Of a stretch of 64,000 nucleotides of DNA, positions 1 through 5,649 are shown one piece after another (positions within the stretch are counted from its first letter, which is position 1; every line of letters begins with the position of its first letter). A program made the translations under genes and the position numbers. The stretch covers positions 115,903-179,902 of IMG/VR virus record IMGVR_UViG_3300025584_000449. One strand, 5' to 3'. The DNA is from a virus. The notes below the pieces were generated by a model. That model made no database searches. It saw only the letters and a list, made by a program, of their open reading frames with translations, and was not told the DNA's origin.

Positions 1-2
1 TA

Positions 3-458
3 GTGGAAAATGCTACAGTAACTCAGAATAAACAGCTACAGCAGTTATTTGAAATTGGATCTCGCGCACCATACTTTATTCCAGGGCGTACTTTCGTACA
101 AGCCGGGCTTACTAGAGTTCTATTTGATGGTAAGTCGTTATTAAGGGCTCTTTACGAGAATCTTGGTACTACAGAGTATGATGCAATTACAAATCCAGAT
201 GATATGCCCGGTGCAGACTTTGATGCGTCTGACCCTGAATTAGGCGAAGAGTTCTTCATTAACCTAGCATCATCGTTCTTCAATAAGCCGTTAGGTTTAG
301 GATTTGTTATACATGATAAAGAGAATGAATCATGGGGTGGTTTCTACTTGGAAGAGTGTTATATCCAAAATCACCAGTTTAGTGTTGCCGCGAACCAGAC
401 TATTCTTTTAGAGAATGCTGGCTTACGTGCATCAAGAGTTGTACCTATTAAACTTTAG
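3..458 (+). CDS. Virion structural protein, 5' end probably cut by the window; possible tail tube
   Basis: 151 codons are visible. A GTG at position 3 could be a start, but the frame is open to the window edge, so the N-terminus is probably missing. The C-terminal part (residues about 95-151) alternates hydrophobic and polar residues and ends in a segment around VAANQTILLENAGLRASRVV that looks like a beta-rich tube or capsid-type protein. No enzyme motif is visible. It lies on the plus strand, the same as the tail operon that restarts at 31849, and is followed by a terminator. Tail tube genes usually sit just before the tail chaperone genes, which suggests a tail tube, but this is inference from position and texture only. 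Confidence 0.5.
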   Translation: MENATVTQNKQLQQLFEIGSRAPYFIPGRTFVQAGLTRVLFDGKSLLRALYENLGTTEYDAITNPDDMPGADFDASDPELGEEFFINLASSFFNKPLGLGFVIHDKENESWGGFYLEECYIQNHQFSVAANQTILLENAGLRASRVVPIKL

Positions 459-483
459 TAGTTAGAGATTTAAATTTTAGGCT

Positions 484-521
484 AAAAAAAGAGAGGCACA
501 AATGTGTCTCTCTTTTTCTTT
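484..521. terminator. Bidirectional intrinsic terminator between convergent units
   Basis: A 13-bp inverted repeat (arms 488-500 and 503-515, one G.U pair) is flanked by an A-run at 484-490 and a T-rich run to 521. It can therefore terminate both the plus-strand virion gene ending at 458 and the minus-strand polymerase/Nmad1 transcript ending at 520. Confidence 0.8.
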
Positions 522-806
522 ATTTAAAAGTGTCGTCTTTTCCCCACCTGTCTTTACGCAACAGTAAAGTTATTATTGCGTAATTAGCGAGGTCTGCTAA
601 TGAGTCGTCTATGCTTTCATCGCTTACTTCAGCTTCTTGATTATCCCACATTAGTTGTTTTAGTCTATTTATTTATCAGACATTCTAACAAAACAGCCCT
701 TCTCTCCAAGTATCTCAATATTGGCTGAGCCGTAGTCGTGGTTTTTCTTCTTCGCTAAGCTGTATAGCTTTTTCTGCATATCCTCAAAATGACTTAGTGA
801 ATCCAA
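520..806 (-). pseudogene. Nmad1/DUF1599-like protein interrupted by a one-base frameshift
   Basis: In minus-strand frame 0 from a TTG at 806 (GGAG four bases upstream) or ATG at 779, the product reads LYSLAKKKNHDYGSANI, then FVRMSDK, and stops at 671-669. The adjacent -1 frame continues at once with INRLKQLMWDNQ, then DSLADLANYAIITLL, to a stop at 520. Joined, they give about 95 aa resembling the nucleotide modification associated domain 1 (DUF1599) family, where a K-x-x-DYG block, an R-x-SDKI-x-RL block and an S-x-x-D-x-x-x-DLANYAI block follow one another. The joint falls in GATAAATAAAT, as if one A of an AAAA run were lost. It could be a mutation, an assembly error or recoding, although the bases do not form a good -1 slippery site. 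The start overlaps the polymerase end. Confidence 0.6.
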
Positions 807-3093
807 CAGTCTCCGATCACAGGTTCTACTTCCATAGGCACTGACGGAGCATAATGATTAAACGCTTTTATCATTTCTAATGATAACATGCCCGCGACTT
901 CATCAACTTCATCCTTATGTACTTCTAATAAAATTTCGTCGTGAACTGCGTTGATTATCATAGCATCATATTTGTTATCTCTAATTGATTCACTCGTTTT
1001 CCATAAAGCTCGTTTAGTAACACTAGAACCAGTACCCTGGAATGGTAAGTTTTTAGCAATGTTCATAGCATGGCTATGATGTTTTGGATTATCAAAATCC
1101 ATTGAACTTAAATCTCTTCGTCTACCATCAAGCGGGCTAAATGCGTATCTTAAATCTTCTGCACTGTCGGTAAAATCTTTAATTAGTTTAGCGATTTTAG
1201 GGAAGGTTAAGAAGTAAGATCTTAATAAGCCAGATGCTTCAGGTATTGAAATTTTTAGAACAGCTGATAATCTCTTAGCACCCATTCCGTAAATAACCAG
1301 GAACCCTCTGGTTTACCAGAGGCCCGGACTATCCCTTTATGTAACGACCTGTTACTTGGTCTCGTGTGCAATGGTGTTTTTGATGACATTTCTTACATAG
1401 AACTTCTAAATTTTCTATATTATTATTTTGTCGATTATGATCTTTATGATGAGTCAGGATATTTTTTTCTGACTCACATCGATTACAAGTTTTACCATAA
1501 TATTCAAAAGCCCGTAAACTAAAATTTCTTATTCCGTTTTTATACATGTGGTTATCTTTTCCTGATTGATTACCACCAGAACCACTATATGGTTTTTTAA
1601 TTAAACCTTTTTTAATTCTCCACGCGTGAGAGTTAAATGCGTTTCTACATTTATCTGAACAGAATTTTTGTCTACGTTTTGGAAGTACATTGTCACACTT
1701 TTTACATACTCGTCGTCTAGTCTCTACACTTTCCTGCTTCTTCAGGCTTAGCTCGGGATTGCCACCACCATTATGTGCTGAGGTTTCCCCGAATTTGGCG
1801 AGTTTGTTTTCGGCATTATTTATTTTATTCATTATTCATACCGAAATTGATGGCTTTAGCGGCATCACGCTCTTCTTTAGTAATACTATCATAGTTTCTA
1901 TTGAACAGGATAGCGGCACAGTAGGCATGCAAATCTTTTCCAGTTCTCAAACATTCAATAAACTTATCTTCTTCACTCATATGAGCTAGTAGTCTAAGTT
2001 CCTGATTTGCGAAGTCCGCTGCGACTATTCTATAGTCTAGATCTTGTGCTGTAAAAGCAGCACGATATACAGCACCTGCTGGTATATTCTGCATATTAGG
2101 TTTGGTACTGGCATATCTACCAGAGTCTGTGTTACCTAATTGCCAGAAACTAGAATGAACTCTACCTGTTACAGAGTTTACATTATTATCTAGAAATTCC
2201 TGTCCGTATGTAGTAACTAATTTCTTTCGTTTTCTGTACTCTAGTAATAGTTTAATTACTGCATGATTTTGTTTTTCAAGTTCTTGTTTATTAGTAGAGG
2301 TTAATGTTACATTACATATCTTAGGCAATAATTCCAACATTTGTTTAGGAGAATCATAATTTACCGTAGGTGACCCAAAAAGATCTACTGAGCAGTGTGG
2401 AGCGAACGCTTCATCCAGCTCAACCTTTAAATCAATAGCGGCCTTTAATGCTATATCTTTTAAGGCAAGCCATCTTTTTCTATCTAAGTGTATACCATTC
2501 AATTCTAACTCAGCCGTAGCCCGCACAGTAGAATTTTCTAAATGGGCTAGTTTACTCATATCTCTTTGTCTGATAAACTTGTCCAATTTAGTATGCAGCG
2601 GTAATAAGTATTTAACGTCATCACCAGCATACTTAATTTGTTCCTCTGAAAATTGATCACCAAACTTCATACCTACGAAGCTTTTCTGTAAATCCTTAGA
2701 GACAGTCTCTCCAAGATATTTATCTACTACTGCGTCAAAACTATGTTTTGGTATGTTTTTACCCTGTGTCAACAAGTAATCTGCTAATAATGTGTCTTTC
2801 ATATTTAAAAGATCAATGTCAAAATTAGCCCTGGTCATAACATAGTCAAACTTAGAGTTGTGTGCTACTTTAGCAGTATCAGGCTTTGCTAGTAATTCTA
2901 GAACAGGAAATATACTAGTACCAAGTCTCGCAACATCTAGTACATACTGAGTATGCTCGGTGCCTATTTGTATTAGAAGTACTTCATTCGTATGAGGATC
3001 TAGTCCATTAGTTTCTACATCATACCCGATTATACCTCTAGTTTTTATAAACCTCTCTACTATTGGCACATCTTCTGGTTTTGAAATAAACAT
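794..3093 (-). CDS. polA: DNA polymerase, family A (3'-5' exonuclease plus polymerase), split by a group I intron
   Basis: Two exons, 3093-1840 and 1297-794, join to a 585-aa protein. Exon 1 holds a DEDD exonuclease: DVETNG near residue 25, VAHNSKFD, and YAGDD. The polymerase domain follows, with motif A (VAADFANQELRLLAHMS) and the start of motif B (AAKAINFG). Exon 2 resumes with VIYGMGAKRL and carries motif C (NAVHDEILLEV). Splicing restores the O-helix as RDAAKAINFGVIYGMG, with Phe at the position of E. coli Phe762. There is no 5'-3' exonuclease domain, as is usual for phage family A replicases. The gene follows the sigma factor directly and is the likely replicative polymerase. The unspliced frame would stop four codons after NFG, without motif C. 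Confidence 0.95.
1298..1839 (-). ncRNA. Group I self-splicing intron in DNA polymerase motif B
   Basis: The intron is 542 nt. The 5' exon ends UUUCGGU (1846-1840) and pairs with an internal guide GCCGAAA (1814-1808), forming P1 with the expected U.G at the splice site. The adjacent UAAAUAAU (1822-1815) pairs with the 3' exon start GUUAUUUA (1297-1290) as P10. Further helices: P3 ACUCG (1803-1799) with CGAGU (1712-1708); P4 UUCGGG (1793-1788) with CCCGAG (1757-1752); P7 GACUA (1722-1718) with UAGUC (1331-1327); and P9 CCUCUGG-UAAA-CCAGAGG (1322-1305). The last intron base is G. The sequences GGGGAAACCU, GCAAUCCCGAGCUAAGCC and AGAGACUAGACG match the group I core style, resembling T4 td. Splicing yields NFG|VIYG, restoring the polymerase O-helix. 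Confidence 0.93.
1329..1832 (-). CDS. HNH homing endonuclease encoded inside the intron
   Basis: 167 aa. An N-terminal zinc finger (CKKC, then FCSDKC, residues about 43-62) is followed by a basic linker and a C-terminal HNH domain: CNRCESEKNILTHHKDHN, N-x-x-N, LEVLCKKCHQKHH. It would cut an intronless polymerase allele and drive intron homing. The ATG at 1832 lies in the P1 loop. The first 40 or so codons, a low-complexity leader, are also the P3-P7 core, and the stop codon TAG lies in the 3' strand of P7. No later ATG precedes the zinc finger, so this start is kept. No good Shine-Dalgarno sequence is visible. Confidence 0.9.
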   Translation of the reverse strand: MNKINNAENKLAKFGETSAHNGGGNPELSLKKQESVETRRRVCKKCDNVLPKRRQKFCSDKCRNAFNSHAWRIKKGLIKKPYSGSGGNQSGKDNHMYKNGIRNFSLRAFEYYGKTCNRCESEKNILTHHKDHNRQNNNIENLEVLCKKCHQKHHCTRDQVTGRYIKG

Positions 3094-3909
3094 TTAATCT
3101 TCTTGCATATGTATTTGTAATTTAGTTTTGCGATGATTCATCTGCAACTTTTCAATTACTTGTTTTTTAATTTGTCTTATACGTTCTCTAGTTAATCCAA
3201 AATCATCACCGACTTCTTCTAATGTATAATTACGTATCTCTCCGATACCAAAGTACATTTTAATTATCTGCTGTTCACGTTCGGTAAAATCTTTTAAAAT
3301 ATCTAGAATATCATCCGTTAAATATTCACGCTCAACATCTGTGCTAGGAGGGTCATCTGAGCTAGGAATTATTTCATGGATGTTTGTTCCTTCTTCTGTT
3401 TTCTTATCAATGTCTACATAGTGAAACAATAATGAATTTATATCATCGAAGATTTCATGTTGTTGTAGTTCATGATGTAGTTCATCAAAAGATGGGTCTC
3501 TGCCTAAAGTTTGTTCTAAACTACTTTTGATTTTATTTATCTTACCAACTAGGCCGATCTTGTTAGCCGGTAATCTAATAAGTCTTGCATTTTCATGAAT
3601 AGCATTAATAATAGATTGTCTAATCCACCACACCGCATAAGTAATAAACTTAAACGATTTAGATGTATCAAACCTATCTAACGCTTTCATAAGTCCTAAA
3701 TTACCCTCACCAATTAAGTCTTCTAATTGAATACCTTGGCCTTGATACTGTTTAGCGACACTTACAACAAAACGCAAATTAGCAGTGATTAGTTTATTCT
3801 TTGCATGTTCGTTTCCAGCTTGTGCTTTTCTTGCAAGTTCTAATTCTTCTTCTTTAGTCAGAACTTTATTGTTTTTGATTTCGTTTAAATATTGCGTTAA
3901 GGCTGACAT
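3094..3909 (-). CDS. RNA polymerase sigma-70 family factor (primary-type architecture)
   Basis: 271 aa. Region 1.2 (ALTQYLNEIKNNKVLTKEEE) leads to region 2 (LRFVVSVAKQYQG, LEDLIGEGNLGLMKALDRFD, FITYAVWWIRQSI), region 3 (ENARLIRLPANK, then GRDPSFDELHHEL) and region 4.2 (YTLEEVGDDFGLTRERIRQI). All parts needed to bind core polymerase and recognise -10 and -35 elements are present; region 1.1 is absent. It could redirect host RNA polymerase to phage genes. It sits downstream of a terminator (3930-3963) and one base upstream of the polymerase gene, so it is likely co-transcribed with it. A more divergent second sigma-like gene lies at 39212. Confidence 0.95.
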   Translation of the reverse strand: MSALTQYLNEIKNNKVLTKEEELELARKAQAGNEHAKNKLITANLRFVVSVAKQYQGQGIQLEDLIGEGNLGLMKALDRFDTSKSFKFITYAVWWIRQSIINAIHENARLIRLPANKIGLVGKINKIKSSLEQTLGRDPSFDELHHELQQHEIFDDINSLLFHYVDIDKKTEEGTNIHEIIPSSDDPPSTDVEREYLTDDILDILKDFTEREQQIIKMYFGIGEIRNYTLEEVGDDFGLTRERIRQIKKQVIEKLQMNHRKTKLQIHMQED

Positions 3910-3929
3910 TAAGTTCTTTCTATTTTAAT

Positions 3930-3963
3930 ATATAAAAAAGAGGAGCCATTTCTGACTCCTCTT
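3930..3963 (-). terminator. Intrinsic terminator after the holin-like gene
   Basis: An 8-bp stem, AAGAGGAG (3938-3945) with CTCCTCTT (3956-3963), is followed on the minus strand by a T6 run (3939-3934). It separates the holin-like gene from the sigma/polymerase genes, which then depend on read-through or on a local promoter not confidently seen. Confidence 0.8.
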
Positions 3964-3986
3964 CATGGGCCTATAGGTTGTTTATT

Positions 3987-4262
3987 TTACTTTCTCTTCT
4001 TAGTAACTTCAGGCTTTCCGCCATTAGTAGCAGCTTTATGAGCACTATATAGCATAGTACCACCGCCACCTAGTAAGAACGCATCAGTAAGCAGCGCTTG
4101 CATTTGTACGCCTTGTTCTGATCCCCAGATACCGGCAACTAATGCGCCAAGTGCAAATGGGATTAAAGGCCACAATCTCTTAGGAACAGCGCTTTTTACA
4201 TAGTTAGTAACAATAGGAATACCAACCACGGCAATCGCATAAATTGAGTCAAAGTCTAACAT
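3987..4262 (-). CDS. Small membrane protein, putative holin
   Basis: 91 aa with hydrophobic segments at about 8-24 (YAIAVVGIPIVTNYV), 30-47 (LWPLIPFALGALVAGIW) and 56-70 (LLTDAFLLGGGGTML), ending in a basic tail (EVTKKRK). Size, membrane segments and charged C-terminus fit phage holins, which form membrane holes for endolysin release. No endolysin gene is next to it, so the call rests on texture only. It stands alone between a promoter (4360-4332) and a terminator (3963-3930), which suggests a separately timed transcript. Another small membrane protein cannot be excluded. Confidence 0.5.
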   Translation of the reverse strand: MLDFDSIYAIAVVGIPIVTNYVKSAVPKRLWPLIPFALGALVAGIWGSEQGVQMQALLTDAFLLGGGGTMLYSAHKAATNGGKPEVTKKRK

Positions 4263-4292
4263 AATTTGTTATTTTCCAATATGTTATAAGTT

Positions 4293-4310
4293 CGTTACCT
4301 ACAGGTAACG
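4293..4310 (-). promoter_or_regulatory. Hairpin in the 5' leader of the holin-like gene
   Basis: A perfect 7-bp stem, CGTTACC (4293-4299) with GGTAACG (4304-4310) around a 4-nt loop, lies between the promoter and the ATG at 4262. No T-run follows, so it is not a terminator. It could stabilise the leader or be an operator; no function is shown. Confidence 0.45.
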
Positions 4311-4331
4311 TAGGAAGTTATTTCCTTAATC

Positions 4332-4360
4332 AATATAGTATATTATACTTGATTAGTCAA
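4332..4360 (-). promoter_or_regulatory. Sigma70-type promoter for the holin-like gene
   Basis: -35 TTGACT (4360-4355), 17-bp spacer, -10 TATATT (4337-4332), preceded by TATAC. The same TATACTATATT block occurs in the tail operon promoter at 31785-31813. Predicted start is near 4325, giving a leader of about 60 nt. Confidence 0.65.
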
Positions 4361-4361
4361 G

Positions 4362-4958
4362 TTAAAAATTAAAAGAAAATACGGGTGGACTAGTGTCAAA
4401 TCTATGCCAATTAAGGATATACTGAGATCCTATCACAGCCACAATTTTATTTCCTTGTTGGATGATATCATTATCTAGCTCAAACTGTAGCTGACAACTT
4501 CCATCTTCCGCATCCTCTGGACCTAATGTATCTAACATTTTTTCCAAAGTATTCTTTTCAGATGTAGTAAAGGCAGCTATTGTTCTACCTTCTGATCTTA
4601 AATCGATCCAATGGGTTCGACTATAAACATGACAATATTCAAATAAGAGCCGCCTGAACTTTGGGTTGTCCACGGCACTTACAATACAATCATATCCGTA
4701 TAAATCTCTTTCATCTGTAATTCTTTTTTCTAAAGCTTTAAACCCATATCTAGCATGTAATACTGCTGCTTTAGGGTCCATTATATCTTCGTCTTCAAAA
4801 TTTTGATAAGAAATATTTTTTGCTTCTACGTGGTCATCGTCTGCTATAGTTATTTCTACGTTACTGTCAGGTAATTGTTCCCAACAAATTAAGTCGTATA
4901 AATTAGCAGCAAGCCAACTTCCTATTCCACCAGCACCTACAATTAATATTTTTTTCAA
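4362..4958 (-). CDS. E1-like (ThiF/MoeB family) ubiquitin-activating adenylyltransferase
   Basis: 198 aa. The Rossmann nucleotide-binding motif ILIVGAGGIGSWLA opens the protein. DDDHVEAKNISYQNF follows near residue 40; the Arg usual in NxxRQ is Tyr here, while the Gln is kept. DPKAA gives the conserved Lys63 and SAVDN the conserved Asp97. Cys155 in EDGSCQLQ is the best candidate for the thioester Cys. E1 enzymes adenylate the C-terminal Gly of a ubiquitin-like protein. This one is short, with only the catalytic core. It starts with TTG overlapping the TGA of the JAB gene (TTGA), so translational coupling is likely. Partner genes for the Ubl and JAB lie directly upstream. A ThiF-type sulfur-transfer role is the alternative. 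Confidence 0.88.
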   Translation of the reverse strand: MKKILIVGAGGIGSWLAANLYDLICWEQLPDSNVEITIADDDHVEAKNISYQNFEDEDIMDPKAAVLHARYGFKALEKRITDERDLYGYDCIVSAVDNPKFRRLLFEYCHVYSRTHWIDLRSEGRTIAAFTTSEKNTLEKMLDTLGPEDAEDGSCQLQFELDNDIIQQGNKIVAVIGSQYILNWHRFDTSPPVFSFNF

Positions 4959-5410
4959 GTTACTAGTTCTCTTTCATCTATGTCATGACATATAGCTGGT
5001 ACCCACATAAGATGTTCCCGATCACCATTATAATAGTAAACACCAAAGGTCTTATATTTAGGAGAATATATAATGTATATTCCCTTATAACCGGCCTCTC
5101 GAACGTCTGTTATTGAGGGATATGGTTTGTTATTAGGATGTGTATGGTACACCCCTATAAAATCATACTTAGCATCATCGTTATAATGAGTGGTCTCTTT
5201 TATAACATTTAACCATTCTTCTGGGTGAGGCTGGTAATCTTCTTTACCATTGAGTCCTGCTATTACATTGGTAAGTGGTATAAACTTTTCTATGTGCCAT
5301 TCGTTTTTGATTTTAGTGCCGATAAAAGCCCCGCACACCTCGTGCACGGGGCTTGAATCGCCATATATTTTTAACTCCTGAACTATCTCAGGAGTAATGA
5401 AAACTTCCAT
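4955..5410 (-). CDS. JAB/JAMM metallopeptidase (deubiquitinase-like)
   Basis: 151 aa with a complete JAMM zinc site: Glu24 (HEVCGAFIG), then His89-Thr-His91-Pro, Ser99 and Asp102 in YHTHPNNKPYPSITD. This family cleaves isopeptide or peptide bonds after the Gly-Gly of ubiquitin-like proteins. There is no NlpC/P60 domain, unlike tail-tip JAB proteins such as lambda gpK. The start ATG shares a base with the TAA of the Ubl gene (TAATG), and the end overlaps the E1 start. With a Ubl that already ends in Gly-Gly, the peptidase would be needed for removal from targets rather than maturation (inference). A GC-rich hairpin lies within its first 30 codons. Confidence 0.92.
   Translation of the reverse strand: MEVFITPEIVQELKIYGDSSPVHEVCGAFIGTKIKNEWHIEKFIPLTNVIAGLNGKEDYQPHPEEWLNVIKETTHYNDDAKYDFIGVYHTHPNNKPYPSITDVREAGYKGIYIIYSPKYKTFGVYYYNGDREHLMWVPAICHDIDERELVT
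5321..5352 (-). terminator. Terminator-like hairpin inside the JAB coding sequence
   Basis: On the minus strand, an 11-bp stem (arms 5352-5342 and 5338-5328, with two G.U pairs and a GAG loop) is followed by TTTTATC. It stands out against the AT-rich surroundings and codes for the conserved SPVHEVCGAF segment. As RNA it would form a strong hairpin followed by a short U-tract, which could attenuate transcription into JAB and E1 after the Ubl has been made. A protein constraint alone is the alternative. Confidence 0.5.
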
Positions 5411-5634
5411 TAGCCACCAATTAGTGTGTTAGCTAAAGTGATGTCTTCAGCATTTAAAAGATCTTCAATGCCCACAGTGTCAGGATTAACCTGACGGCCA
5501 TCTACATAAGCCCACTTACTGTTGTTTGTGCATTGCTCTTGCAACTCTGCAAGGGCCTCTGCACCAGTGCCTTGAAACTCTGTGTGACCTTCAGCGGATA
5601 CGATCTTTAATGTGATTTCTTTTTCTTTTGCCAT
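5410..5634 (-). CDS. Ubiquitin-like protein with exposed C-terminal Gly-Gly
   Basis: 74 aa: EITLKIVSAEGHTEFQG gives the first beta hairpin, AEALAELQEQCT the helix, WAYVDGRQVN the middle strands, and the chain ends TLANTLIGG. Length, beta-hairpin-helix order and a diglycine terminus needing no processing match beta-grasp ubiquitin-like modifiers. Overlapping JAB and E1 genes immediately downstream make this much more likely than sequence alone. It would be adenylated by the E1 and joined to a target or used as a sulfur carrier. No E2 gene is recognised. It may be related in logic to PRTRC or Bil cassettes, but its sequence does not visibly match either from memory. Confidence 0.85.
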   Translation of the reverse strand: MAKEKEITLKIVSAEGHTEFQGTGAEALAELQEQCTNNSKWAYVDGRQVNPDTVGIEDLLNAEDITLANTLIGG

Positions 5635-5649
5635 AGTTTTTCTCTTTAT

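Noticed and set aside
1298-1839. Intein instead of intron in the polymerase
   Set aside because: In-frame stops occur directly after NFG and the inserted frame is not fused to the exons; RNA pairings fix the splice sites instead.
4955-5410. JAB as a tail-tip protein of the lambda gpK type
   Set aside because: No NlpC/P60 domain, wrong strand and distance from tail genes, and E1 plus Gly-Gly Ubl are adjacent.
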